DNA of 64,000 nt from Actinomycetota bacterium (GTDB lineage Bacteria > Actinomycetota > Acidimicrobiia > Acidimicrobiales > AC-14), in NCBI GenBank assembly GCA_005888325.1, contig VAWU01000072.1, forward strand, positions 1 through 64,000. The letters run 5' to 3'. The position numbers were made by a program, and so were the translations under genes. This document shows positions 1 through 8,246 of the stretch, piece after piece. Below the pieces are notes generated by a model. The model saw nothing but the letters and a program-made list of their open reading frames with translations. It searched no databases and had not been told where the DNA came from. Numbering within the stretch: the first letter of the stretch is position 1; the number at the start of each line of letters is the position of its first letter.

Positions 1-246
1 GCGACGCAGTGGGTGGCGATACGCCGCCTTCGTCGGGGGGAAGGCGCGCCTTGGGACCGGGTGCTCGGGGGTCTGGGCGCGACCATGGTCGTCGGATACT
101 TCGCGGAGGCGCTCGTGCGGCGGCGGTTGCAGCGATCGGGCTACGACGCGGTGGAGACATCGTTGGTCGCCGTCGCCATCACCCTTTCGGGCGCGATGGC
201 CGTGCTCGGGCTCAGGTCGCGAAGCAACGAGGGCGTTCGCACTTGA
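1..246 (+). CDS. C-terminal end of a membrane protein (5' truncated by window edge)
   Basis: An open frame enters from the left edge and stops at the TGA ending at 246; about 81 residues are visible. The piece has a hydrophobic stretch (GGLGATMVVGYFAEAL), a basic loop, a second hydrophobic stretch (SLVAVAITLSGAMAVLGL) and a polar tail, so it looks like the last two transmembrane segments of an integral membrane protein. The stop overlaps the TTG start of the following glycosyltransferase, which implies translational coupling and that this frame is real. The family cannot be named from this fragment; a flippase or glycan-related membrane protein would suit the neighbour, but that is a guess. 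Confidence 0.6.
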   Translation, partial: ATQWVAIRRLRRGEGAPWDRVLGGLGATMVVGYFAEALVRRRLQRSGYDAVETSLVAVAITLSGAMAVLGLRSRSNEGVRT

Positions 247-1697
247 CGGACCTGCACGACACAGGTGCGCCCGTCACCGTTGAGGCACGGCGCACGGGCC
301 CGACGTCACGCGGCCCTCTCGGCGCAGTGTCGCCGGCGCAACGTCTGGCGCTCGTGGTCATTTTCGGGGTCGCCCTCGCGCTGCGGATCGCCTGGTGCGT
401 CCACTCGGCTCGACCACCGCACATCGGCGACCCGGTCGCCTACTACTTCTACGGCAACCAGATCGCAGAGGGACACGGCTACCACAGCTTCACCATCTTC
501 CTCGGGCGGATCAGCGAGATCGCGCACGGAGGGCCCCGCGTCTTCCCCAATCACAACGTTCCCACGGCCATGTTCCCGCCCGGCTATCCCGCCGTGCTCG
601 GCGCCCTGTTCTGGTTCGTCATCCACTCCCCACTTCCCGACAACCTGGTCGCGGCCGCGGTGTCGCTCAACGTCGCGCTCAGCGTGGCGACCGTGCTTCT
701 CGCGTTCGAGATCGCCCGCCGACTCTTCGACGTTCGCGTCGGGCTCGTGGCCGCTGCGCTGCTGGCCGTCTACCCGAACCTCATCTACTACACCGCCACG
801 CTCCACTGGGAGACCACCTTCGTCTTCATCGCGTTGGCCACGGTCCTCGTGGTGCTCAGACAACCGTGGGTGGACGGTCGTCTGCCGACGCGCACCCTCG
901 TCGCGTTCGGCGTGCTGCTCGGGCTCTCCGTCCTGATCCGCCCGATGTCGCTCGGCTTCGTGGCGGCCCTGTTCGTCGCCTCGACGATCGCCGGCGCGGG
1001 GATGCGGCGCGCGTTCACCCAGTGCGGGATCGTCATGGGCGTGGTGGCGCTCATGGTTCTCCCGTGGACGGTCCGCAACATCGTGAAGATGCATTCGCCC
1101 GTGGTGATCGCCACCGAGCTCGGACCCACGTTGTGCGTCTCGCGTCAGCCCGGCGCGCGCGGCGACAAGGACCTTTCGTTCATGCACCGGTACTGCGAGC
1201 CCCCAAGCACCCAATTCCCGATCGAGCGGCGCGAGGTGAAGGCCAACGACCACGCCTTCGCAAAGTCGATCGAGTTCGTCGTCCACCATCCGCTCCGCGA
1301 GCTGCGGCTCTGGGTGCCGCGCACGCGCTACGCGTACGAGCAGGACCACGACGCGATGGACGACGTGAGCTGGTTCATCTCCCCCCGCTCGGTGCGTGCT
1401 TTGAGCCGAGTCGCCGACTGGTTCTACTTCGGCGTGCTGACGCTGGCGGCCGCAGGCACCTGGGCGTTCGCGCGCCGAGCCGAGCCGCGCCGGATCTTGT
1501 TCCTCATCGCGGCGGTCTCACTCGCCGCGACACCGATCTTGCTGTACGGCGCGCCCCGCTACAAGGTGCCGGCAATGCCACTCATCACGATCGTCGCGGC
1601 CGCCGGGGCGGTGACGATCGTCGACGGGCTGCGGGCTCGAGCGGCTCGGCCACCGACCGCGTATCCGGCTACCGCGCGCCGAGAAGCAGCTCGTTGA
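243..1697 (+). CDS. GT39/ArnT-like membrane glycosyltransferase
   Basis: Predicted polytopic membrane glycosyltransferase of the PMT/ArnT type, which moves a sugar from a polyprenyl-phosphate donor on the outer face of the membrane. From the TTG at 243 (overlapping the previous stop as TTGA) it has 484 residues. An N-terminal membrane segment ([19 protein letters not shown]) is followed by an extracytoplasmic loop with [10 protein letters not shown], whose acidic residue matches the conserved catalytic Asp position of the family, then [10 protein letters not shown] and a series of about ten hydrophobic segments ending near residue 470. An upstream in-frame extension to about position 9 would overlap the preceding gene and lacks membrane character, so I reject it. 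The 3' end overlaps the convergent xylose isomerase by 29 bases. Acceptor and sugar are unknown. Confidence 0.72.
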   Translation: MTDLHDTGAPVTVEARRTGPTSRGPLGAVSPAQRLALVVIFGVALALRIAWCVHSARPPHIGDPVAYYFYGNQIAEGHGYHSFTIFLGRISEIAHGGPRVFPNHNVPTAMFPPGYPAVLGALFWFVIHSPLPDNLVAAAVSLNVALSVATVLLAFEIARRLFDVRVGLVAAALLAVYPNLIYYTATLHWETTFVFIALATVLVVLRQPWVDGRLPTRTLVAFGVLLGLSVLIRPMSLGFVAALFVASTIAGAGMRRAFTQCGIVMGVVALMVLPWTVRNIVKMHSPVVIATELGPTLCVSRQPGARGDKDLSFMHRYCEPPSTQFPIERREVKANDHAFAKSIEFVVHHPLRELRLWVPRTRYAYEQDHDAMDDVSWFISPRSVRALSRVADWFYFGVLTLAAAGTWAFARRAEPRRILFLIAAVSLAATPILLYGAPRYKVPAMPLITIVAAAGAVTIVDGLRARAARPPTAYPATARREAAR

Positions 1698-2838
1698 CCA
1701 GTTGGTCGAGACGTTCGTGGCCGTAGCCGCGCCCGGCCAGCGCATCGAGATCGAACCGCTCGGCGCGCAGAGCTGCGAGCGCTCTGGCAGACGGCCCCTG
1801 AGGCAGGGTCGGCTCGCGTAGGCGGTCGACCTGCGCGACAGCCAGCGCGGCGGTGATCTCGGGGTCCTCCCGGAAGCGACGGGCCTTCTCGGCCAGGATG
1901 AGGTACGTGCGCATGCAACCCCTCGCGAAGTCCCACACGCCGGCCGCATCCTCGGTGCGGTAGGCGTGCGCGTCGAAATGACGCATGCCCGGCCAGTCCG
2001 CGTCCTCGAGGAGCTTCACCGTGTAGAACGCGTCGCGCGCACCCTCTGCGCCGAACCTGAAGTCCTGGTCGAACTTGCCGATCCGCTGGGCGTTGAGGTC
2101 GATGTGGAAGAGCTTGCCGGCCCAGAGCGCCTGCGCCACCCCGTGGTGGAACGACAGGCCCGACATCGTCTCGTGGGCGAACTCCGGGTTGAGGCCGACC
2201 AGGTCGCGGTGCTCGAGCCGCTCGATGAACGCGAGCGCGTGCCCGACCGTGGGGAGGAACAGGTCGCCGCGGGGCTCGTTGGGCTTGGGCTCGAGCGCGA
2301 AGCGCAGCTCATAGCCGCGATCGACGACATAGGCACAACACGCGTCGACGGCCTCGGCGTAGCGGTCGAGCGCGGTGCCAACGTCTTTGGCCGCGTCGCA
2401 CTCGACACCTTCGCGCCCACCCCACATGACGAAGACGTTGGCCCCCAGCTCGACGCCGAGCTCGATCGCCTCGAGCGTCTTGGCCAGCGCGTAGCGACGC
2501 ACCGAGGGTTCGTTGGCGGTGAAGGCGCCATCCTTGAACACCGGGTGGCTGAAGAGGTTGGTCGTGGCCATGGGCACCTTCATGCCGGTGGCGTCGAGGG
2601 CCCGGCGGAAGCGCTTCACGATCGACTCGCGCTCGCTCGGCGACGACCCGTCCGGCACCAGGTCGCTGTCGTGGAAGTTCACGCCGTACGCGCCCATGCC
2701 GGCCAGCTCGTGCACCGCGTCGACGGGGTCGAGGACGGGGCGCACCTCGTGGCCGAAGGGGTCGCGCCCACGATTTCCCACGGTCCAGAGGCCAAACGTG
2801 AACCGGTGCTCGGGCCGAGGCTCGTACGCGTCGTTCAT
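1669..2838 (-). CDS. xylA: Xylose isomerase
   Basis: Cytoplasmic TIM-barrel enzyme interconverting D-xylose and D-xylulose (it also acts on glucose/fructose). Its 389 residues match the actinobacterial class I length. The catalytic His/Asp pair is in NFHDSD (His56 with nearby Asp), the metal-binding Glu and Lys lie in [10 protein letters not shown], and the second metal site is seen in [16 protein letters not shown] and [13 protein letters not shown]. The C-terminal arm used for tetramer contacts ([13 protein letters not shown]) is also present. No other xylose gene is adjacent: the only FGGY kinase in the window is 19 kb away on the other strand. It stands alone between convergent and same-strand neighbours, so co-transcription is not obvious. 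Confident call. Confidence 0.95.
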   Translation of the reverse strand: MNDAYEPRPEHRFTFGLWTVGNRGRDPFGHEVRPVLDPVDAVHELAGMGAYGVNFHDSDLVPDGSSPSERESIVKRFRRALDATGMKVPMATTNLFSHPVFKDGAFTANEPSVRRYALAKTLEAIELGVELGANVFVMWGGREGVECDAAKDVGTALDRYAEAVDACCAYVVDRGYELRFALEPKPNEPRGDLFLPTVGHALAFIERLEHRDLVGLNPEFAHETMSGLSFHHGVAQALWAGKLFHIDLNAQRIGKFDQDFRFGAEGARDAFYTVKLLEDADWPGMRHFDAHAYRTEDAAGVWDFARGCMRTYLILAEKARRFREDPEITAALAVAQVDRLREPTLPQGPSARALAALRAERFDLDALAGRGYGHERLDQLVNELLLGAR

Positions 2839-2886
2839 CCTCGCGACGGTAGCGTTTGCGAGCTCAGGGCAGGACCGAGCTGACGG

Positions 2887-3660
2887 TTATTTCAGCGGCA
2901 ACCCGCGCGCGGCCATGCCGTCCTCGATCGATCGGCACACCGTCTCGATGACCCGCACGCGCGCGTAACGCTTGTCGTCGCCCTCGACGAGGTGCCATGG
3001 CGCGGCGTCGTGGCTGGTACGGACGATCATCTCCTCCACCGCCCGTTCGTACTGCTTGCGCTTCTTCCGGTTGCGCCAGTCCTCGTCGGTGAGCTTCCAC
3101 ACACGCAACGGATCGTCTCGTCGGCGCTCGAAACGGCGCAGCTGCTCGGCATCGGAGATGTGCATCCAAAACTTCACGAGGATCATCCCCTCGGCCACGA
3201 GCGACTCCTCGAACTCGACGATCTCCTGGTAGGCGCGCGTCCACTGCTTCTCGGTGGCCAGCCGCTCCACCCGCTCGACGAGCACGCGCCCGTACCAGGA
3301 ACGGTCGAGCACGGCCATCCCGCCCCAGCCCGGTAGCGCGGGCCAGAAACGCCAGAGGAAATGGTGACGTTTGGCATCTGGCGTCGGCGCTGCGAACTGC
3401 GCCACGCGCACGTGCCGGGGGTCGAGGCGGGCCACCAGCCGCTTGATCGCCCCGCCCTTGCCCGAAGCGTCCCAACCCTCGAACAGGACGCACAGCGGCG
3501 GGCCGAGCCCACCGCCGCCGATGAGGCCGCCGAGGACGAGACGAAGGTGCAGCAGCCGGAGCTGAGCCCGCTCGAGCCGCTCGGCCTCCTCCCGACGCGA
3601 CAGCTTCAGACTGAGGTCGAGCTTGGCGAGGACCCGGTCAGCGCGGTCGCGTGTCGGCAT
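2887..3660 (-). CDS. PPK2-family polyphosphate kinase
   Basis: Polyphosphate-dependent nucleotide phosphotransferase of the PPK2 family, moving phosphate between polyP and nucleoside mono/diphosphates in the cytoplasm. At 257 residues it is a one-domain PPK2. Visible motifs are the Walker A loop GWDASGKGGAIK, the Walker B-like VLDRSWYGR, and the lid RDDPLRVWKLTDEDWRNRKK, all hallmarks of the family. I start at the ATG at 3660 (MPTRDRADRV); an in-frame ATG at 3687 would overlap the upstream P460-like gene further. Even from 3660 the two genes overlap by 23 bases, which suggests co-expression. The PPK2 class (AMP, ADP or mixed substrate) cannot be fixed by eye. Confidence 0.9.
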   Translation of the reverse strand: MPTRDRADRVLAKLDLSLKLSRREEAERLERAQLRLLHLRLVLGGLIGGGGLGPPLCVLFEGWDASGKGGAIKRLVARLDPRHVRVAQFAAPTPDAKRHHFLWRFWPALPGWGGMAVLDRSWYGRVLVERVERLATEKQWTRAYQEIVEFEESLVAEGMILVKFWMHISDAEQLRRFERRRDDPLRVWKLTDEDWRNRKKRKQYERAVEEMIVRTSHDAAPWHLVEGDDKRYARVRVIETVCRSIEDGMAARGLPLK

Positions 3661-4231
3661 TCTGGATCGCGCGGATGACGTCATCACCGACGGGCAGCGG
3701 ATCGCACCCGTGGGTGTGCTCGCACACCATGTCCCACTTCGCGTCGGCCTTCGCGTGACAGCCGAAGCAGTTGCCTCCGAAGCGGTTCACCGTCTCGGTG
3801 GCGCCGCGTGTCACGATCTCGGTGCCTGCCGCCGATGTCTTCATGAAGAAGAACTCCCAGTCGTGTGTGGTCGGGTTCCAGCCCCTGGCCCGTTTGACCA
3901 TCGCCTCCTGCGGGACGAGCTGGAGGATCGTGCCGACCGGGTACACGCCACCATTGGGCGAGTTCGCCACCCGCAGCGCCTCCGGAAGGTGCCCCAGGCG
4001 GTTGTCGACGAAGAAGCCGCGCACCTTCGTCATCGTGCTGAGGTTCCGGAAGTCCGCCGGTTTCATGTCGAGGTCCTCGGGGGGCGCGGTCGACGACGGG
4101 CGCGGCGCGACCGCGTGCTCAGTGCCTCCCCCGCCTCCGCCGCCACACGCACCGACCCCGGCTGCAACGACGACCGCCATCGCGATGCTGGCCGCCCACA
4201 CGTTGACTCCCTGCCTGAGGTCGCTGCTCAT
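3638..4231 (-). CDS. P460-like c-type cytochrome lipoprotein
   Basis: Predicted exported heme protein of 197 residues. The N-terminus has a membrane stretch (VWAASIAMAVVVAAGVGAC) ending in a lipobox-like Cys, then a glycine run and a Pro/Ser/Thr linker. The mature part holds one CxxCH heme-c motif (CFGCH) near residue 152 and, before it, the aromatic-rich DWEFFFMKTS segment and TILQLVPQEAMVKR, the layout of cytochrome P460-type domains. Two later Cys (VCEHTHGC) flank the motif. P460 proteins oxidise hydroxylamine or act as small-molecule redox proteins; the substrate here is unknown. It is translated just ahead of PPK2 with overlapping ends, an unusual pairing. Confidence 0.7.
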   Translation of the reverse strand: MSSDLRQGVNVWAASIAMAVVVAAGVGACGGGGGGGTEHAVAPRPSSTAPPEDLDMKPADFRNLSTMTKVRGFFVDNRLGHLPEALRVANSPNGGVYPVGTILQLVPQEAMVKRARGWNPTTHDWEFFFMKTSAAGTEIVTRGATETVNRFGGNCFGCHAKADAKWDMVCEHTHGCDPLPVGDDVIRAIQNADTRPR

Positions 4232-4273
4232 GGTCTTCCTCCACGGGCCCCAGACGGTCGTCGGTCGAGGACC

Positions 4274-4594
4274 TCAGCAGGGTCGCTTGCCCCCGGTGAG
4301 CTGCAGGCAGCGCTGCTCGGCCAAGCGTCGCGCCTCGGCGGCCTCGAGGAAGGATTTGCTCAGGGCCAGGCGCACCAGCGGCGGCACGGTGCTCGTGGTC
4401 GCCGGGACCGTCGTGGTGACCCGCGCCGGCGTCGTGGTCGTGGTCGTCGTGGCCGCCCTTGCCTTGCCGGTGGCCACCGCCGCCCTGAACCACCCGGCCA
4501 CCTGTGCCTTCGACGCTTCCTTCTTCTTCCCCGCGCACCCGATCAGCCCCGGCACCAGAGCTATCAGCAGCAGTACCCCCGCCATTCGTCGCAC
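4274..4594 (-). CDS. Small lipoprotein, unknown function
   Basis: 106 residues. MRRMAGVLLLIALVPGLIGC is a classic lipoprotein signal with lipobox LIGC. After a Lys-rich start the mature protein has AQVAGWFRAAVATG, then a Thr-rich low-complexity linker (TTTTTTTP, TTVPATTSTVPP), and a C-terminal helix-like segment SKSFLEAAEARRLAEQRC ending in two further Cys. The linker probably spaces a small helical module away from the membrane. No family is recognised. It lies 42 bases upstream of the P460-like gene on the same strand, so the two may be co-transcribed. Confidence 0.6.
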   Translation of the reverse strand: MRRMAGVLLLIALVPGLIGCAGKKKEASKAQVAGWFRAAVATGKARAATTTTTTTPARVTTTVPATTSTVPPLVRLALSKSFLEAAEARRLAEQRCLQLTGGKRPC

Positions 4595-4650
4595 GGCTCC
4601 AAGGTAGCGGCCGCGGAACGATCCGTCCTGCCGGGCTCGGCTTTTGTGGT

Positions 4651-5208
4651 CTACGGGTGGCGGTCGAGCACCAACCGGGCGAGCGGGATCAACCGCTGCT
4701 CCCCGTCGGGCTCGGGGACGAGCGCGGGCGTGGCCGCGACGTCGAAACCGAACACGCCCCTACGTACCCACAACCGCCCCATCAGCGCGCTGTAGTACGC
4801 CTGATCGCCGACACCATCGACGTCACGGACGCCGCCAGGTGCGGTCAGCTTCCCGGTCTCGAAGCTGGCGATCGTGACCTCACCCTGGATGTGAAGCGTC
4901 ACCACGGGCGCCGCCGGGTCGACCGGGCTCGCCCCGGCTCGGAACTCGCACTGCGCCACGGCGCCGGCCACGGGTGTGCCTGTCGCGAATGGCATGCCGA
5001 GGGCGTTGCTCACGTCGGTGTGCGTCAGCAGCTTGCACGGGTCGTCGCCCGGGAGGTCGGTCGTCGAGGTGGTTCTGACGGGGTGCTTCGGGAGCACGAT
5101 CTTGTTCGGGCCACCGCCGCACCCCGCGAGCGCGGTCGCGACGACGATCGCAGATCCCGCCGCGACGGTGTGCCAAACCCCACGCCGGGCAACCCGGGTG
5201 CATCCCAT
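4651..5208 (-). CDS. DUF3558-like lipoprotein
   Basis: 185-residue predicted lipoprotein: signal segment TVAAGSAIVVATALAGC with lipobox LAGC, then a short linker and a globular part. The pattern DPCKLLTHTDVSNALG followed about 25 residues later by a Cys in QCEFRAG is typical of DUF3558-type actinobacterial lipoproteins, in which the two Cys form a disulfide. Later GVRDVDGVGDQAYYS also fits. The family's function is not established. It is oriented with the lipoprotein and P460 genes downstream, so the three may form one envelope-directed transcript, ending with PPK2. Confidence 0.68.
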   Translation of the reverse strand: MGCTRVARRGVWHTVAAGSAIVVATALAGCGGGPNKIVLPKHPVRTTSTTDLPGDDPCKLLTHTDVSNALGMPFATGTPVAGAVAQCEFRAGASPVDPAAPVVTLHIQGEVTIASFETGKLTAPGGVRDVDGVGDQAYYSALMGRLWVRRGVFGFDVAATPALVPEPDGEQRLIPLARLVLDRHP

Positions 5209-5363
5209 GACAGCTCCTGACCACCGACTCCCTGGCGTGGGGTTCTACCAGACAACCGCGCTTCGCTGGTGGCACCGCCGGGTTCGAACGTGGCGCGTGT
5301 TTGACCGGTCGAGACGGGCCCGCGTAGGTTCGACCGCTCGCGGCGATTCCGAGGAGGGGAAAC

Positions 5364-6500
5364 ATGCGACGTCCGTTCAGTACCCGTCGCGCGGCCGCGA
5401 TGCTGGCCGTGGGGATGGCCACCGCCATCGTCGGCGCGGGCGCGCCGGCTTGGGCCGACCGGACCACCCACACGGTGCACCCGGGTGAGTCCATCCAGGC
5501 CGCGATCGACGCCGCCCAGCCGGGCGACAAGATCCAGATCCGGGCCGGCACCTATCACGAGAACGTCTACGTCACCAAGGACGACATCGAGCTCGAAGGC
5601 GCGGGCGCGCACAAGACCACCCTGCTCCCGCCGGCCGCGGCGACACCGAACCCGTGCGTGCAGGACGACGGCACGATCTTCGGTGGCGTGTGCGTGGGCT
5701 TCTCCCAGAACGCGATCCGGGGCTTCAAGCTCCAGGACATGACCATCGAGGGTTTCGCGAACGGTGCCTTTCTGGTGAACACCAAGGACGCCGAGGTCAA
5801 GCGCATGGTGTTCGCGAACAACGAGGTGTACGGGAGCTTCTACAACAGCTCCACCGGCGGTGACTTCCACGACAACGTGGCATACGGCAGCGAGGAGGCC
5901 GGGCTCTACTTCGGCGACGCGCCAAACGCAGACGTGAGCGTGAAGGACAACGAGGTCTACGACAACGGCAACGGCATGTTGCTGCGTGACGCCTCGAACG
6001 GCAGGGTCGAAGACAACGACGCGCACGACAACTGCATCGGCGTTCTGGTGGTGAATACCGGCGAGCCCGGCGACGCCAGTCGCTGGAGGCTCGAGGACAA
6101 TAAGGTCGTGCACAACGACAGGGCGTGTCCCGCAAGCGACGAGGCTCCTCCCACCTCTGGGCTCGGCATCGGGCTCGTGGGCGCGACCGAGGTCGTCGTC
6201 GACGACAACGTCGTGAACGACAACGTGGCCTCCGGCCCCTCGCCGTTGGCGTGGGGGGGGGTCGCGGTGGTGTCGTCGATCCCCTTCGGCGGCTCACCCG
6301 CGTCGGACAACCGCATCACCGACAACCGTCTCCACGGGAACGAGCCCTTCGACCTCAGCGACGACGGTGCGGGCACGGGCAACCGCTTCGACGGGAACCG
6401 CTGCGACACGTCGAGCCCGGCGGGCCTCTGCGACCACCGGAGCGGTGACCACCACGAGGGTGACGACCACGACGGTGACGGCCACGACGGCCGCGTCTGA
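5364..6500 (+). CDS. Secreted NosD-like right-handed beta-helix protein with His/Asp tail
   Basis: 378 residues with a Sec/Tat-like signal peptide (basic MRRPFSTRRAAA, hydrophobic core, cleavage near APAWA). The mature protein opens with HPGESIQAAIDAAQPGDKIQ and IRAGTYHENVYV, the standard entry of NosD/PbH1 carbohydrate-binding or -cleaving folds. It continues with repeated D-N-x-V/A-x-D/N turns (NNEVYGS, DNVAYGS, DNEVYDN, DNDAHDN, DNVVNDN, DNRLHGN) spaced about 22 residues apart. The last roughly 25 residues are His/Asp/Gly-rich (RSGDHHEGDDHDGDGHDGRV), a possible metal-binding tail. No catalytic residues can be assigned, so structural or surface binding is as likely as lyase activity. The SD GAGGGGA lies just ahead of the ATG. 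Confidence 0.78.
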   Translation: MRRPFSTRRAAAMLAVGMATAIVGAGAPAWADRTTHTVHPGESIQAAIDAAQPGDKIQIRAGTYHENVYVTKDDIELEGAGAHKTTLLPPAAATPNPCVQDDGTIFGGVCVGFSQNAIRGFKLQDMTIEGFANGAFLVNTKDAEVKRMVFANNEVYGSFYNSSTGGDFHDNVAYGSEEAGLYFGDAPNADVSVKDNEVYDNGNGMLLRDASNGRVEDNDAHDNCIGVLVVNTGEPGDASRWRLEDNKVVHNDRACPASDEAPPTSGLGIGLVGATEVVVDDNVVNDNVASGPSPLAWGGVAVVSSIPFGGSPASDNRITDNRLHGNEPFDLSDDGAGTGNRFDGNRCDTSSPAGLCDHRSGDHHEGDDHDGDGHDGRV

Positions 6501-6503
6501 CCG

Positions 6504-8237
6504 GTGATCGACGGGGAGGCCGCCCGGGCCCGCCTGGGCCGGCTCGGCCTCCCCGCACCGCTCACCGAGCTGGCCGCTCGATCGTGGGACGCGATCGTGG
6601 TCGGCGGCGGGCACAACGGCCTCACCGCCGCCGCCTACCTGGCGCGTGCGGGCCATCGCGTCCTCGTGCTCGAGCGACGTGAGCAGATCGGGGGGGCGTG
6701 CACCCTCGAGCAGCCGTTCGCCGACCCCGACTGGCTGGTCAGCCCGTGCGCCTACCTCGTCGGCCTGCTCCATCCGCTCGTCGTCCACGAGCTCGATCTC
6801 GCCCGCCACGGCTACCGCGTGCAACGCGCCGACCCGCACCTCTGGTGCCCGTTCGAAGACGGCACGTCGATCGCGTTGTGGGACGACCGCGAGCGCTCGG
6901 CTGCGGCGGTGGCGGCGCTGTCGCCCGCCGACGTGGACGGCTACCTCGCCTATTCCGATTTGTTCACGCGCATCCGTCGGGCGCTGCGCGATCGGCAGCC
7001 CGAACGCGACACATGGCTCGGCGACGCTCCGGCGCGCGACGAGATCGAGGCGCGGCTCGGCCACGACCGAGAGGCGATCGACGCGCTGTTCCACGCCTCG
7101 ATCGCCGACGTCGTCGAGCACCACGTCCGCGACGAACGGCTGCGCACCGCCCTGCACGGCCAGGGCATCATCGGCACCTGTGCCGGCCCGCGCGACGCGG
7201 GCACCGCCGGCATCCACGCCCACCACTCCCTCGGGATCCTCGACGGCATGGAGGGTGGATGGGGCTTCGTCGACGGGGGCATGGGGCGCGTGTCCTTCGC
7301 CCTCGCCGATGCTGCGCGCGAGGCCGGCGCGCTCATCGCGACCGGCGTCCCGGTCGCCGCCATCGTCCCCGGTGAGGGCGTGGCCCTCGAGGGCGGCGAG
7401 CGGCTCCGCGCCGCCGCGGTGATCTCGAACGCCGACCCCAAGCGCACCCTGGCCCTGTGCATGGCCTCAGCGGCCGGGAGCGGGGGCATGGCCTCAGCGG
7501 CCGGGAGCGGGGGCATGGCCTCAGCGGCCGGGAGCGGGGGCATGGCCTCAGCGGCCGGGAGCGGGGGCATGGCCTCAGCGGCCGGGAGCGACGGCGTGCC
7601 CGACGAGTTCCGAGCCCGCGTCGACGCCTGGCGCACCGACAGTCCGGTGCTCAAGGTCAATTGCGGCTTGAGCCGCCTTCCCCGCTTCACCGCCCGCTCC
7701 GACGACGCGGTCCCCCACCGAGCCATGGTGACCATCAGCACGAGCGTCGACGACACCCAGGCCGCGTGTGAGGCGAGCAGGCAGGGCCAGCCCGCGCCCG
7801 CGTGGTGCGAGCTCTACTTCCAGAGCGCGTACGACTCGAGCATCGCCCCCGCGGGCAAGCACACCATGAGCGTCTTCGCCCAGTACGTGCCGTACACGCT
7901 CGCCGACGGCAGCTGGGACGATCGGCGGGAGGAGATCGGCGACCGCGTGCTCGCCACCATTGCCCGCTTCGCTCCCGACGTCGCCGATGTCGTCGAGGCG
8001 CGCGAGGTGCTCGGGCCGCCCGACATCGAGGCGCGCATCGGGCTGACGGGAGGCCACATCTTCCAGGGCGACTGCCTCCCGGACCAGATGTGGGCGCATC
8101 GGTTCCCGCCCCGCACGCCGGTGCCGGGGCTCTATCTCTGCGGTGCCGCGACGCATCCCGGCGGCAGCGTGATCGCCGCCAACGGGCGCAACGCGGCAAT
8201 GGCGGTGCTGGCCGACCTCGCCGCCGCCCGACGCTGA
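6504..8237 (+). CDS. CrtI/phytoene-desaturase-like FAD-dependent oxidoreductase
   Basis: 577-residue flavoprotein. Near residue 30 it has the dinucleotide-binding fold IVVGGGHNGLTAAAYLARAG followed by VLVLERREQIGGAC, and near the C-terminus the second FAD motif (LYLCGAATHPGGSVIAANGRNAA), as in the CrtI/carotene-isomerase amine-oxidase-like superfamily. The central SNADPKRT fits this group. Between this motif and VPDEFRARVDAW lies an insertion of five 9-residue units (MASAAGSGG) made by a 27-bp minisatellite. It starts with GTG three bases after the preceding stop, so it may be co-expressed with the beta-helix gene. No carotenoid genes are nearby, so the substrate is unknown. Confidence 0.85.
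   Translation: MIDGEAARARLGRLGLPAPLTELAARSWDAIVVGGGHNGLTAAAYLARAGHRVLVLERREQIGGACTLEQPFADPDWLVSPCAYLVGLLHPLVVHELDLARHGYRVQRADPHLWCPFEDGTSIALWDDRERSAAAVAALSPADVDGYLAYSDLFTRIRRALRDRQPERDTWLGDAPARDEIEARLGHDREAIDALFHASIADVVEHHVRDERLRTALHGQGIIGTCAGPRDAGTAGIHAHHSLGILDGMEGGWGFVDGGMGRVSFALADAAREAGALIATGVPVAAIVPGEGVALEGGERLRAAAVISNADPKRTLALCMASAAGSGGMASAAGSGGMASAAGSGGMASAAGSGGMASAAGSDGVPDEFRARVDAWRTDSPVLKVNCGLSRLPRFTARSDDAVPHRAMVTISTSVDDTQAACEASRQGQPAPAWCELYFQSAYDSSIAPAGKHTMSVFAQYVPYTLADGSWDDRREEIGDRVLATIARFAPDVADVVEAREVLGPPDIEARIGLTGGHIFQGDCLPDQMWAHRFPPRTPVPGLYLCGAATHPGGSVIAANGRNAAMAVLADLAAARR
7461..7595 (+). repeat. 27-bp minisatellite, five in-frame copies
   Basis: Five head-to-tail 27-bp units (7461-7487, 7488-7514, 7515-7541, 7542-7568, 7569-7595). 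The first four are identical; the last differs near its end (gac for ggg). Each encodes MASAAGSGG (last: MASAAGSDG), so the reading frame of the flavoprotein is kept at any copy number. Confidence 0.97.
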
Positions 8238-8246
8238 GCGCCGGCG

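Noticed and set aside
3686-4795. A 390-residue plus-strand protein
   Set aside because: Antisense to PPK2, P460 and lipoprotein genes, with Arg/Ala-rich shadow composition and no domain.
5281-5310. GGTTCGAA resembling a tRNA T-arm
   Set aside because: No matching acceptor, D or anticodon stems around it.
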